A stretch of 64,000 nucleotides of DNA. Origin: Jejuia rubra. Its GTDB lineage: Bacteria; Bacteroidota; Bacteroidia; Flavobacteriales; Flavobacteriaceae. The DNA lies in contig NZ_JBHULY010000025.1 in assembly GCF_042684665.1 (NCBI RefSeq), positions 100,343 to 164,342 of the forward strand, written 5' to 3'. A program made the translations under genes and the position numbers. Position 1 is the stretch's first letter; every line of letters begins with the position of its first letter. Positions 43,463-52,847 of the stretch are shown piece after piece. The notes beneath the pieces were generated by a model. The model saw only the letters and a program-made list of their open reading frames with translations. It searched no databases and was not told the DNA's origin.

Positions 43463-44866
43463 CTATTCCATTTGAACCTCTGAAAGTGCCAATACATTAA
43501 ACAGATTCGCCTTGGTCTTAAAGAAATCGTTTTCAATTTCGATGGCTTTTAGTTTGGCATCGATCAATTTGGATTCGCGCGAATTCACCAAAAACAACGA
43601 ACTTTCACCCAAAAAGAATTTACGCTCCTCAGCAGTGAGCATTGTGGAATAATCTTCAACAATAGTACCTGTGACTTCATTTTGAAGCACATAAGAATCC
43701 AATTCCTGGTTGATGGCATCAATTTTATTTTGAAGGCTTACTTTGGTGTTTTGTATGTCGAATCTTGTATCCTGAAGTTTCAATTTGGCCAATTTCAAAT
43801 CTCCACGTTCCTTTCTTAAAAATAAGGGAAAACTCACGTTTACACCACTTTTATATTGCGAAGTGCTAAAGGACCTCGCCACCTCAGGGGTTTGCGATAA
43901 AAAGTTATACTGCAAGTCGATTTGCGGTAACAGGTTGTTCGACATCAGTCGCTTTTCTATGTTCAGGCTTTGGTATTTGTAATCGAGTGAAAGCATTTTT
44001 GGATGTTCCTCAATATTAAAATTTTCAATATCCAATCCCGATGTATTTAGGGTTTCGTCGATATTGAAAAACGTATCGATGTCTGGTACGACACCTTCTT
44101 GAATTTCAATGGGGGTGTTGTCGTTTAGCCATAAATAATTGGACAGTTCCAAGGTAGCCTTGACAAACTTGATTCTGGATTTCTCTAAATTGAGCCTTCT
44201 GTCGTTCAGAGCAATTCGCGCCTCTACTGTGTCAATGGCCGACATGTCCCCGACTTCATAACTTTTTTTAATACCATTAAAACGCATTTCGGCATTGACC
44301 AAAAACTCCTCATAAACCTGCTTTTCGTTGTAGCGTCGCAACCAGTTAAAATAGGAAACTGTGGCCTCGTACAGAATATCATTCACCAATAATTGTCTGT
44401 CGGCCTGTGCCTGTTTTATGTAAAGTCTGGACTGGCGCAACATGGCCATACGTTTATTTGTTAGTAGGCCTCTAGCAACTGGAACCGAAATTCCCGCACT
44501 GTACAGGCCATCTTCAGGAACGAAGGCCTCTGGGCTTAAAAAATCACCGGTATTTTCCTCAAAATTACCTTTGAGTTCAATTCCGAACCAAGTGGGTATT
44601 TTGAAGGTGGCGTTCAATCTATCAAAGTATTCCGTGCCCTTAAATTTCTTTCTGTCGTAATCCACTTCAAGCTTAGGGTCAAAGGCGCCACGTGCTTTCA
44701 TTAATTTGGCTTCACTTTCATTGATAACCAAATTAGCCTGTTTCACGATAGGGTGATACGATTTTACATAGCCCAAGTACTCAGCTAAGGTGATAACGGA
44801 GGTTGAGTCTTGAGCGGATACCAAACCGCTGAAGAGCAATAGTAAACTTACTATGAGGATTCTCAT
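43463..44866 (-). CDS. TolC-family outer-membrane channel protein
   Basis: 467 residues with a signal peptide (MRILIVSLLLLFSGLVSAQ). Two OEP-type helical halves (about 60-250 and 270-460) with the usual long coiled-coil hairpins, e.g. LVNAEMRFNGIKKSYEVGDMSAIDTVEARIALN, the family hallmark. It forms the outer-membrane exit duct for the ABC/HlyD pair encoded upstream. The start overlaps the HlyD stop by 4 bp (ATGA). Confidence 0.93.
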   Translation of the reverse strand: MRILIVSLLLLFSGLVSAQDSTSVITLAEYLGYVKSYHPIVKQANLVINESEAKLMKARGAFDPKLEVDYDRKKFKGTEYFDRLNATFKIPTWFGIELKGNFEENTGDFLSPEAFVPEDGLYSAGISVPVARGLLTNKRMAMLRQSRLYIKQAQADRQLLVNDILYEATVSYFNWLRRYNEKQVYEEFLVNAEMRFNGIKKSYEVGDMSAIDTVEARIALNDRRLNLEKSRIKFVKATLELSNYLWLNDNTPIEIQEGVVPDIDTFFNIDETLNTSGLDIENFNIEEHPKMLSLDYKYQSLNIEKRLMSNNLLPQIDLQYNFLSQTPEVARSFSTSQYKSGVNVSFPLFLRKERGDLKLAKLKLQDTRFDIQNTKVSLQNKIDAINQELDSYVLQNEVTGTIVEDYSTMLTAEERKFFLGESSLFLVNSRESKLIDAKLKAIEIENDFFKTKANLFNVLALSEVQME

Positions 44867-46221
44867 TTTTTATCCTTTTTTGAGGCCGTTTTGCTGCCTT
44901 CAGGTTGATAATAATTTGGGGGGAAACTGTTGATTTGTCGCCATAGCTCAAACCAAATCGGAACATCTTCCAAAAGGGCAATGGTTTGTGCGCCAGAGCC
45001 TACGCGTATGGCTTCGGGCCACTCGTGGTCTGTTTCATCAGGTGCTAATAAAACTCTGTATTTTCCATTATCGCTAATAAAGTTTTCGATGGCTACTACT
45101 TTTGCACCATAAGTACCATAGGAAACATTGGGCCAACCGCTAAATACAATGGCTGGCCAACCATCAAACTGCACACGCACCTGCTCACCAATATGTATTA
45201 GTGGCAAGTCAATGGGGCGTACAAAGGTTTCAACGGCCAGATCATACTGTTTTGGCATAATGCCTAATAACTCTTCTCCCTCTTTAAAGGTTACGCCAAC
45301 ACCACCTCTTAGTGCTTTATTGATAATGCCATTTAGTGGTGCCGTAACATATAGAAGACTATTTCTACGTTCATAATTGGTTTTGGCATTTTCCAGTTTT
45401 GTTACTTGCGCTTTAGTATCAAACTGACTGGATTGTGCCGTAAACATATCACTCTGGGCTTTTGAAATTTTATCGGCAAAAGTCGCTTTGGTTCTAGAGA
45501 GCTCGATTTCAGCGTTTATTACATCGTTTTGGCTGGCTAGATATTTATTTTGTTGCGAAATAAGTTTAGCTTGGGTTTCTTGAAGTTTTAGTCGTTTTTC
45601 CTCAACATCCTTCATCGCTTTTAAGCCCTCTTGTTGTAACGTAGCAATACGGTTGTATTGGGTTTCTGCAATCTTTAGATTGGTTTTAGCGGCTTCAAGG
45701 TCTATACTATCACTTTTTACTTTTAGTTTTGATTGTAAGAGTTTGTTCCTAGTTTGTTCAAGTTTTAAAGTCCGCTCGTTTTGTAGTGCAGAAATTTGTC
45801 GGTTTAGGGCGTCAACTTTTCCGCCATAAGCGTCTACCGAAGATGATTTTGCAATAATTTGTTGGTTGGTACGCTCAACCAACTGATCGTCAAAATAATC
45901 ACTTTTAATCTCAGAAATCCTTAAAATAGTATCACCAGCTTTTACAGTATCGCCTTCTCTTACATACCATTCTTCAATTCGCCCAGGTATTTGCGATTGT
46001 ATGGTTTGCGGGCGCTGATTTGGTGTTAGTGTAGTAACCAAGCCATCACCGGATATGTTCTGTGTCCAAGGTAAAAACAGTATTATTAGAATAATGATTG
46101 CCGCTGCTAACAAAAACCTGTTAAAGTACTTGTAATACCTTTTTTTCATTACCATTTTACCAGACTTATAGGAGTCTAGGTTAAAGGTTTTATTCAATTG
46201 GTTATGTGTTATATTTAGCAT
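44863..46221 (-). CDS. HlyD-family membrane fusion protein
   Basis: 452 residues: a short cytosolic lead, one membrane helix (about 36-50, FLLAAAIIILIILFLPW), biotinyl-lipoyl-like segment (IPGRIEEWYVREGDTVKAGDTILRI), a long coiled-coil hairpin (about 105-265) and a second lipoyl half (APLNGIINKALRGGVGVTFKEGEELLGIMPKQYDLAVETFV). It bridges the inner-membrane ABC transporter to TolC. An in-frame Met at about residue 23 could be the actual start. Confidence 0.93.
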   Translation of the reverse strand: MLNITHNQLNKTFNLDSYKSGKMVMKKRYYKYFNRFLLAAAIIILIILFLPWTQNISGDGLVTTLTPNQRPQTIQSQIPGRIEEWYVREGDTVKAGDTILRISEIKSDYFDDQLVERTNQQIIAKSSSVDAYGGKVDALNRQISALQNERTLKLEQTRNKLLQSKLKVKSDSIDLEAAKTNLKIAETQYNRIATLQQEGLKAMKDVEEKRLKLQETQAKLISQQNKYLASQNDVINAEIELSRTKATFADKISKAQSDMFTAQSSQFDTKAQVTKLENAKTNYERRNSLLYVTAPLNGIINKALRGGVGVTFKEGEELLGIMPKQYDLAVETFVRPIDLPLIHIGEQVRVQFDGWPAIVFSGWPNVSYGTYGAKVVAIENFISDNGKYRVLLAPDETDHEWPEAIRVGSGAQTIALLEDVPIWFELWRQINSFPPNYYQPEGSKTASKKDKK

Positions 46222-46232
46222 AACTTATATGT

Positions 46233-47891
46233 TTAGTTTTTTATACTTCCTTTATCCAGTGTTATTACCTCGCTACATTTGTTTAACCATGCATCGCTAC
46301 TACTCACAACAATTAATGCCCAAGGTCTGTCTGCATGCGATAAATAGTCTATAATTGAGTTGGTTTCAGACAGGTTGAATCTATCTAAAGCATCTTCTAG
46401 TATTAATACTTTTGGTTGTTTTAAGATGGCTCTTGCCAAAACAATTTTTTTGGCTAAAGTGAACGACATTTGTTTGCCATCCGGGTACAGGATGGTATTT
46501 AGCCCATTAGCTTGCTCCTTTATATACTTTTTTAAACCTACTATTTCCATTACTTCATAGATTTGTTCGTCCGTAATACTCTCATTGGTGAAGGTTAAGT
46601 TGTCTTTTATGGTGCCTTCAAAGGGTGTCTCATCTGATAACGAAAGCCCTAATTGCGAGCGATAAAAGTTGAGCTGAATACTATTTAGAGACATATCGTT
46701 AACGTATATATGGCCACTTGTAGGCTCAATAACACCTGCAATTAAACGTAAAAGGGTTGATTTTCCTGCACCGCTTTCACCTCTTACCAGCATACGTGTT
46801 TTAGGATTTATTTTTAGTGATATATTCTTTATAATATGCGCCGTTTTATTTGCTACGCCGTAAGATACTTCGTCTAGTTCTATATTGAAACCGTTGTCGT
46901 ATTGTGGGCGGTCTCCATTCTGGTCTTCTAATTCCTTATCTACTATTTGCCCTAGTTTTTCTAATGAAGTAAGGGTGTCATAGAAAGACTCCAAGCCAAG
47001 AATAAGTTTTTCAACAGAAGCTATCACCAATAAAATAATAATTTCTGCAGCTACAAACTGGCCAATGTTCATTTCCTGATTAAGTACCAAAGCACCTCCA
47101 ATAAGTAGTAAGCTTGCTGTAACAATGACTTTAAAACTTATCATTTGAATAAACTGCAAGATCAAAACCCTAAAGTGGCTTTCTCTCGCTTCTAGGTAGC
47201 CTTTGACCAAATCGTCATTTTTATTTAAGCCCAAACTGGTGCTCCCAGAGAGTTTAAAACTAATAACAGTACGCGCAATTTCTTGTATCCAATGGGCTAC
47301 TTTATATTTTTTCTTAGACTCTACTAAGCTGGTTTCTAAACCCTTAATTGCTGTAAATTTGAATACGACAAAAATAAGCGCCAATAGCAGTAACCCAAAG
47401 ATGATGAAAAAAGGGTGGTAAAAGGATAGTAATATCAATGCAAAAATTATTTGAAGCACCGCGGTAGGTACATCTATTAAAATTTTGGATAAACTTTTTT
47501 GTATGGTTAGAGTATCAAAAAAACGGTTTGCCAGTTCAGGTGGGTAATAGTTACGTAATTCAGACATTTTTATTTTCGGAAAACGATAAGTCAGCTCAAA
47601 AGAAGAACGTGTAAAAATGCGCTGCTGAATACTTTCGATAATCCTTAGTTGCATTAACTGTAATACACCAGAGAATGCCACACCAAGCGTTACGAGTATT
47701 ACCAATATTACCCAAGATGTAGATATTTGTGCACCTTGAATTAGGTTTATTATAGCTTGTATCCCTAAAGGGAGAGATAGTGCAACCACCCCGGTGAAAA
47801 TAGCATAATATAATATTTGAAGTAAGTCCCTTTTTTCTAATTGTAATAAGCCAACTAAACGTTGCCAAGGGGTCTTTTTAGGCTGTTCCAT
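46233..47891 (-). CDS. ABC transporter, fused permease and degenerate ATPase domain
   Basis: 552 residues: an ABC transmembrane region with about six helices (20-300), then a nucleotide-binding domain (340-552). Walker A is normal (GESGAGKST). The expected LSGGQ-type signature is replaced by a segment reading MSFTLAKKI, Walker B reads LILEDAL instead of the usual LDE, and the switch His is absent (VVSSSDAW). The same protein family in Bacteroidota may share these changes, but they mean ATP hydrolysis cannot be assumed. Lies 11 bp before the HlyD gene. Substrate unknown. Confidence 0.9.
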   Translation of the reverse strand: MEQPKKTPWQRLVGLLQLEKRDLLQILYYAIFTGVVALSLPLGIQAIINLIQGAQISTSWVILVILVTLGVAFSGVLQLMQLRIIESIQQRIFTRSSFELTYRFPKIKMSELRNYYPPELANRFFDTLTIQKSLSKILIDVPTAVLQIIFALILLSFYHPFFIIFGLLLLALIFVVFKFTAIKGLETSLVESKKKYKVAHWIQEIARTVISFKLSGSTSLGLNKNDDLVKGYLEARESHFRVLILQFIQMISFKVIVTASLLLIGGALVLNQEMNIGQFVAAEIIILLVIASVEKLILGLESFYDTLTSLEKLGQIVDKELEDQNGDRPQYDNGFNIELDEVSYGVANKTAHIIKNISLKINPKTRMLVRGESGAGKSTLLRLIAGVIEPTSGHIYVNDMSLNSIQLNFYRSQLGLSLSDETPFEGTIKDNLTFTNESITDEQIYEVMEIVGLKKYIKEQANGLNTILYPDGKQMSFTLAKKIVLARAILKQPKVLILEDALDRFNLSETNSIIDYLSHADRPWALIVVSSSDAWLNKCSEVITLDKGSIKN

Positions 47892-47893
47892 AG

Positions 47894-48565
47894 TTAAGAT
47901 TGTAAAGTTTTTGATACTAAATCTTTATAAAATTGAGTGGGTGTAATATCCAAATCACAATCCGTCATAGATGTGAAATGACTTTTTAAAAAGTGCTGAT
48001 GTAAACTACCATCTATTATTGTGCTAGCTAAACTGGACGGATATTTATATTCTGGTTTTAATGCAGCAACCATATCGCGTAATCTGTATACAATACGTTT
48101 ATAGATTACGAAGTAACCTTCTTTATTCTCTAAATCCACCTCTTTGGTTAAAAATGATTTAGAGTTTTCGTTAACCATGATACGATTCAGCACAACTTCG
48201 TTAATATGTGAGAAGCTAGAGTCTTCTTTTGTAGACCTAGAAACAACTTCTATGGCCTTTTGTAGTTTATCAAAAGGATTAAGGTTGTGGGTTTCAAGAA
48301 CCAATTGGTACTCTATCCAGGCCCAATACCAAGAAGACAGATACAACAACAATTTATGCTTACTTTCAAAATAACGATACACGGAGCTCTCATTGGAACC
48401 TATTTTGGTACCGAGCTTTTTAAAGGTAAAGCTGTCAAAACCAATTTCATCTATAAGCAGAATGCTGTGCTCCACAATACGTTTGCCCAAGTTGGAGGAC
48501 TCGGGGTCTTTTACATAGATTTTTTCAGGAACCGCTATCTTTAAGTTTGAAAGTAATGAATCCAT
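47894..48565 (-). CDS. TetR/AcrR-family repressor
   Basis: 223 residues: N-terminal HTH (about 30-75; GKRIVEHSILLIDEIGFDSFTFKKLGTKIGSNESSVYRYFESKHKLLLYL), then a helical ligand-binding domain. First gene of the export operon (2 bp before the ABC gene), so it likely represses its own promoter and the downstream genes until an export substrate appears. Two palindromes just upstream are candidate operators. Confidence 0.93.
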   Translation of the reverse strand: MDSLLSNLKIAVPEKIYVKDPESSNLGKRIVEHSILLIDEIGFDSFTFKKLGTKIGSNESSVYRYFESKHKLLLYLSSWYWAWIEYQLVLETHNLNPFDKLQKAIEVVSRSTKEDSSFSHINEVVLNRIMVNENSKSFLTKEVDLENKEGYFVIYKRIVYRLRDMVAALKPEYKYPSSLASTIIDGSLHQHFLKSHFTSMTDCDLDITPTQFYKDLVSKTLQS

Positions 48566-48583
48566 AATTAATTAATTTGATTG

Positions 48584-48652
48584 CAAATATAATAGCAATA
48601 CTATCATTATTGAAAATAAAACTATTGATTTTGTCAATAATACTTATAAGTA
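48584..48652 (-). promoter_or_regulatory. Promoter and candidate TetR operators of the export operon
   Basis: Minus-strand -7 element TATATTTG (48584-48591). Upstream are TATTGA-TTTTG-TCAATA (48623-48639, perfect 6-bp arms) and the perfect 12-bp palindrome TACTTATAAGTA (48641-48652). A half-site like ATTATTGA lies at 48606-48613. Position and symmetry fit repression by the adjacent TetR-type protein. Confidence 0.5.
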
Positions 48653-48756
48653 TATTTTATGGATTAGGAAGAAAACTTATATAAATGCTTGGAAATTAAC
48701 GATATGAAAAAACGAAAATTCTAAAAATTCGCTCTAAATTGGATCAAGATACTCGA

Positions 48757-49458
48757 CTAATGACAGCTCATGCCCGACGAAGCCATCTCAAAAACAGGAG
48801 CGGGAGAGAGGTAAGGAATTCCTAGCCCCAAACCACGAAGAATAAAAAGAGTACCGATAATAACCACAAACACAGGAATAGCATTTTGGATGCGCTGTCT
48901 CGTCTTTCCTTTAAGGAAATTACTTAAGTAAATAGCAGTGGTCATCAAAGGAATGGTGCCTATGCCAAAAACCGCCATGTACATGCTTCCCCGGGCTACA
49001 GATCCAACCGCCATTGCACCAAAAACCGCCATATACACTAAACCACAGGGTAAAAACCCATTCAAAAACCCAATAGTTAAAAAAGTGTCCATGGTTTTTT
49101 TCTTCAAGGCGGTACCCAAAGCCGATTTCACTTTGGAAATCATTTTATAAATAGGTTTTGAAAAATTATAGCGGTTAAAGGTACTCTGAGGAATCAGTAC
49201 CACCAAAATCATTAAAATGCCGATGGCTATGGATAGTTGCTGTTGAAACCCAAAAATGTAAAGGCTTTTTCCGATGAAGCCAAAAATCAATCCTATAATA
49301 CTGTAAGACAACAATCTACCAAAATGATAGATGGCAATTTGGGATACTTTTTTTAGCGAATTGGAGCGGTCCACCGGTAACATAAAGGCTATCGGTCCGC
49401 ACATCCCCACACAGTGAAAACTGCCCAATAAACCCAATATGAACGCCGACCAAAGCAT
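48757..49458 (-). CDS. Sulfite exporter TauE/SafE-family protein (CcoI/copper-associated type)
   Basis: 233 residues, about six membrane helices. The N-terminus MLWSAFILGLLGSFHCVGMCGPIAFMLP carries the HCVGMCGP motif of the SafE-type proteins encoded with cbb3 oxidases, believed to export or hand over copper. A late LPCGLVYMAVFGAMAVGS segment is also typical. It lies 1 bp from ccoH, so it is part of the cco cluster. Confidence 0.9.
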   Translation of the reverse strand: MLWSAFILGLLGSFHCVGMCGPIAFMLPVDRSNSLKKVSQIAIYHFGRLLSYSIIGLIFGFIGKSLYIFGFQQQLSIAIGILMILVVLIPQSTFNRYNFSKPIYKMISKVKSALGTALKKKTMDTFLTIGFLNGFLPCGLVYMAVFGAMAVGSVARGSMYMAVFGIGTIPLMTTAIYLSNFLKGKTRQRIQNAIPVFVVIIGTLFILRGLGLGIPYLSPAPVFEMASSGMSCH

Positions 49459-49459
49459 G

Positions 49460-49906
49460 TTAATAATTTATCGCCTCTTTAAATAAATAAGATTTTCCCC
49501 TATATTGCCAATCAATTTTAATGTTCCAACGGCCATCTACCAAACGGTTGTCAGGTATGAGCAAATAAGGATTAGACAATGAAATAGAAGTTTCAAAGTC
49601 TAGTTGTTTGTTAGATGGCCTATATAGGAACACTTTACCTGTGATTTTTTTAAAGTCAATATCGCTCGGAAAATTAATTCTCAAGCCCTCGGACGACTTG
49701 CTATAACTAATATTTGTGGTAAGCGTTTTCGCATTCTTAAGCTTATCGATATCTTCCTGATACTTCAATTCCTCCCCATAATAATCCTCGCTCACCAAAT
49801 CATGGTCGTACCTATCGTCAATATTCATCGACACAATAAAGTACATGATAAACCCAATAAATCCTACAAAGGCCAAAACAATTCCGGTACCCCAATTAAT
49901 TTTCAT
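49460..49906 (-). CDS. ccoH: CcoH/FixH family assembly protein
   Basis: 148 residues: a membrane helix (about 6-27), then a FixH-type periplasmic domain (VSEDYYGEELKYQEDIDKLKNAKTL ... YLLIPDNRLVDGRWNIKIDWQYRGKSYLFKEAIN). It acts in late assembly of cbb3 oxidase. It is separated from ccoG by a 411-bp gap containing repeats, so it may have its own transcript with the SafE gene. Confidence 0.9.
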   Translation of the reverse strand: MKINWGTGIVLAFVGFIGFIMYFIVSMNIDDRYDHDLVSEDYYGEELKYQEDIDKLKNAKTLTTNISYSKSSEGLRINFPSDIDFKKITGKVFLYRPSNKQLDFETSISLSNPYLLIPDNRLVDGRWNIKIDWQYRGKSYLFKEAINY

Positions 49907-49956
49907 ACTCTTACTTCCTGCGAAAGCAGGAATCTCTTTTTAGTTAATACTTTTTT

Positions 49957-49985
49957 GTCATCCTGAACTTGATTCAGGATCTCAT
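49957..49985. repeat. Partial GTCATCCTGA repeat
   Basis: GTCATCCTGAACTTGATTC plus AGGATCTCA, matching the left half of the copies at 2517 and 4624. The right half is absent: copy D of the GGGCGTTA element begins 7 bp later. Confidence 0.65.
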
Positions 49986-49991
49986 TTTATT

Positions 49992-50172
49992 TTGGGCGTT
50001 CCCTCCGTTCCATGCCTACAAAGTTTTTTTGGAAACCTTGCAGGAGTCTCTACGGGTCGGGCCTGCCTGCCGGCAGGCAGGCTTTCCGTTCCAAGTCCTC
50101 GCTCCGCCCTAAGGGGCTCCGCTGTGGGCTTTCCTCTGCAATCCCTAACGCGGGCCTCTCCGCCAAAGTCAC
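49992..50172 (+). repeat. GGGCGTTA/CCCTAACGC element, copy D
   Basis: Starts TTGGGCGTTCCC, has GGGTCGGGCCTGCC at 50054-50067 with a CCTGCCTGCCGGCAGGCAGG palindrome and GGCTTTCCG, and ends ATCCCTAACGCGGGC then CTCCGCCAAAG. A second GGGCTTTCC occurs at 50127. A simple hairpin repeat follows (50215-50236). The rest of the 49907-50317 gap has no gene. Confidence 0.75.
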
Positions 50173-50317
50173 TTCTCTAACTTCCAACATAAAGCTTCCA
50201 GCTTCAAACCCACCCCTGACCCCTCCAAGGAGGGGAAAGCGTACTCTTGAATTAAGCTTGAACGCTTAGAGTACATGAGTAACTACTGTTAACTGCGACT
50301 GTGACTGAAAACTGAAA

Positions 50318-51742
50318 TTACCGATAACTCCTCGGCCCCAAGAAATTAGCAGTGGTCGTTTCTATCATTTCATCGCCCTTAAACACGCCAATTTTAATTT
50401 TATTTCTATCTCCGGTCAATGCCGAATTGTCAATCTCAATAAACAAAGTCCCTTCTGCAATCCCCTGTTTTGGTACAACAAATTCATCACTTGTGGACAC
50501 CAATTTCAATTCCCCTTTATGCGATAGCAACTTCAAACTCACATCGGCAATATCCTCCGTAGTTTTGTTTACCAATTTATAGGTAAACACATTGCTGATG
50601 ATGTTGCCTTCCTTGTGCTCGTAAAGCTGTCCGGGCAATCGTAGCACATTGGCTTCCACATCATTCCGCAAAAACAACATACCAATCAGCACACCTACCA
50701 TAATAGTCAGTACCCCCATGTAGCCTTTCATTCTGGCGGTCAACTTAAACTTGGCCTTCTTCTCAATATTTTCCTCGCTCGCATAGCGTATCAATCCTTT
50801 GGGCAGATTGATGCTTTCCATAATATGGTCGCACTCATCAATACACGCCGTACAGTTGATGCACTCCAATTGCGTACCATTTCTGATGTCAATACCCGTT
50901 GGGCAAACATGTACGCATTGCAAACAGTCGATGCAATCACCGTGACCCAAAGCGTGACGGTCTTCATTTTTTCTAAACTTTTTCCGTCCGCTTTCCCCTT
51001 CACCACGTTTATGGTCGTAGGCTACAACAATGGATTTGGTGTCCAATAGCACCCCTTGCAATCTCCCATACGGACAAGCAATGACACAAACCTGCTCCCG
51101 AAACCAGGCAAACACAAAATAGAACACTCCCGTAAAAATCACCAAAGGAATTAAGGTTCCCATATGAGCTGTTGGCCCATCAATGATGTATCTGAATAAT
51201 TCGTCACTACCGATTAAATACGCCAAAAATACGTTTGCAATCAAAAAGGAAATCACCAAAAAGATAAACCATTTTAGTATTCGCTTTCTGATTTTTTCAG
51301 CATCCCATTTCTGTCTGTCCATTTTGCGTTGCTTGTTTCTATCGCCTTCAATCCAATACTCAATCCTTCGGAATACCATTTCCATAAAAATGGTCTGCGG
51401 ACAAATCCATCCACAGAAAATCCGTCCGAAGGCCACTGTAAATAAGGTGATAAATACCACCCCAATAATCATCGAAAACACAAACAGATGGAAATCCTGT
51501 GGCCAAAACGGAAATCCGAAAATATTGAATCGGCGTTCCATTACATTGAACATCAAAAACTGATTACCGCCAATTTTTATGAATGGTGAAAGAAAAAGGA
51601 AAGCCAGTAAAAAGTAGCTCACATACTTTCTGTACTCATAAAATTTCCCGTTAGGTTTTTTGGGGTACACCCAAGCGCGTTTCCCCTGTTCATTAACGGT
51701 AGCGATGCTATCTCTAAATATTTCGTTTTCTGGGGTGTCCAC
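50318..51742 (-). CDS. ccoG: Cytochrome oxidase accessory protein CcoG
   Basis: 474 residues: about five membrane helices, a Cys-rich segment (CVIACPYGRLQGVLLD), and two 4Fe-4S ferredoxin motifs (GDCIDCLQCVHVCP and CINCTACIDECDH). The C-terminal part is an Ig-like periplasmic domain. CcoG is a copper-reducing helper of cbb3 oxidase assembly. It lies after ccoP in the operon, with a hairpin repeat region (51756-51863) between them. Confidence 0.95.
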   Translation of the reverse strand: MDTPENEIFRDSIATVNEQGKRAWVYPKKPNGKFYEYRKYVSYFLLAFLFLSPFIKIGGNQFLMFNVMERRFNIFGFPFWPQDFHLFVFSMIIGVVFITLFTVAFGRIFCGWICPQTIFMEMVFRRIEYWIEGDRNKQRKMDRQKWDAEKIRKRILKWFIFLVISFLIANVFLAYLIGSDELFRYIIDGPTAHMGTLIPLVIFTGVFYFVFAWFREQVCVIACPYGRLQGVLLDTKSIVVAYDHKRGEGESGRKKFRKNEDRHALGHGDCIDCLQCVHVCPTGIDIRNGTQLECINCTACIDECDHIMESINLPKGLIRYASEENIEKKAKFKLTARMKGYMGVLTIMVGVLIGMLFLRNDVEANVLRLPGQLYEHKEGNIISNVFTYKLVNKTTEDIADVSLKLLSHKGELKLVSTSDEFVVPKQGIAEGTLFIEIDNSALTGDRNKIKIGVFKGDEMIETTTANFLGPRSYR

Positions 51743-51755
51743 TTTTTTTACTTAT

Positions 51756-51863
51756 CCTGCAAGGTTTCCAAAACCTTGTAGTTATATGATTTGAGATTTC
51801 TTTTTAAAGACCTCACAGGTTTCACTTGCGCTGAGCGCAGTCGAAGCGAAAACCTGTGAGGTC
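51756..51863. repeat. CCTnnnAGGTTT hairpins with ACTTGCGCTGAGCG core (copies 2 and 3)
   Basis: A small hairpin CCTGCAAGGTTT/AAACCTTGTAG (51756-51781) and a larger one from 51809, where GACCTCACAGGTTT pairs with AAAACCTGTGAGGTC around the core CACTTGCGCTGAGCGCAGTCG. Compared with 20263 the core is conserved and the outer stem has changed on both sides in step. Confidence 0.65.
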
Positions 51864-51926
51864 TGAGTTCAAGTGTTTAGTTTAGTTTGATATGTTGTAC
51901 TTGAAATCTTTAGTTTTTCACAGTAA

Positions 51927-52847
51927 TTATTGAACTGCATCAGATACCGCTTCAACGGCTTCGGCCGGAGCACTTTCATCTACCCAAATATCACCTTCCG
52001 GAGCTTTGGGTTCTGCCGGTGTAGTCCCCTGGAAGGTCAACACATAGCTCGCAACCTGAGCAATCTCAGATGGTTTTAAGTTCTGCTTCCAAGCAATCAT
52101 CCCTTTTCCATCTCGACCACCTTCGGAAACGGTTCTAAATACATTTTTAATACCGCCACCAAGAATCCAATGCTTATCGGTTAAATTTGGACCGATACCT
52201 CCACCACCGTCAGCTTTATGACAAGCCACACAGTTGGTTTCAAAAATGGCCTGACCAGCCTTAAGGTCGGAAGCTTCGGTCAACATAGTAACCGTATTGA
52301 TATCTACCAAATCCTTAGCAGTCTTTTTGTACTCTTCAATGGCAATTCTAGCTTCGGCCAATTCGGTTTCCAATTCATCAAGTTGCGTATCGCCATCAAA
52401 AATGTGATAGCGGACTAGATAAATTCCGGCAAAGATGATGGTAGCATAAAAGCCATACACCCACCAAGGCGGTAAATTGTTGTCCAGCTCTTTGATGCCG
52501 TCATAGTTATGGTCTAAAATAATTTCACCTTCTTCCTCAAGAGGCTTTTGCCCTAACAGTTTTATGTAGGTCTCTTTTAACCATTTAAACTCAAACGACT
52601 TTTCCTTTTCTGCCAAAAACTTAGCTTTGGCCTCTTCGTCCAATTTGTGGAGCATGACGTTTTCCAACGCCCCTACAATAGCTTCGATGGCAATAAGAAT
52701 CAACAATACCAGCAAGAGAAACAATAGCACTGCCGGATATTCGATAAAGGCGGGCTTTTCACCGGAATCTACAAAGAATTCTACTGCTCCGAAAATAATC
52801 AGGAAAACTACAGGAACGCGAATCCAGGATGGAACTAAATTTTTCAT
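51927..52847 (-). CDS. ccoP: cbb3 oxidase subunit CcoP (single haem c)
   Basis: 306 residues: two N-terminal membrane helices (about 8-60), a cytosolic loop, a further helix preceded by PPWWVYGFY (the CcoP N-terminal domain hallmark), and one cytochrome c domain with CVACH (about residues 206-210) and a later Met in GMIAW. Proteobacterial CcoP usually has two haems; only one CxxCH is present here, as in other Flavobacteriaceae. It ends with an Ala/Glu-rich tail (PAEPKAPEGDIWVDES...). Passes electrons to CcoO/N. Confidence 0.93.
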   Translation of the reverse strand: MKNLVPSWIRVPVVFLIIFGAVEFFVDSGEKPAFIEYPAVLLFLLLVLLILIAIEAIVGALENVMLHKLDEEAKAKFLAEKEKSFEFKWLKETYIKLLGQKPLEEEGEIILDHNYDGIKELDNNLPPWWVYGFYATIIFAGIYLVRYHIFDGDTQLDELETELAEARIAIEEYKKTAKDLVDINTVTMLTEASDLKAGQAIFETNCVACHKADGGGGIGPNLTDKHWILGGGIKNVFRTVSEGGRDGKGMIAWKQNLKPSEIAQVASYVLTFQGTTPAEPKAPEGDIWVDESAPAEAVEAVSDAVQ

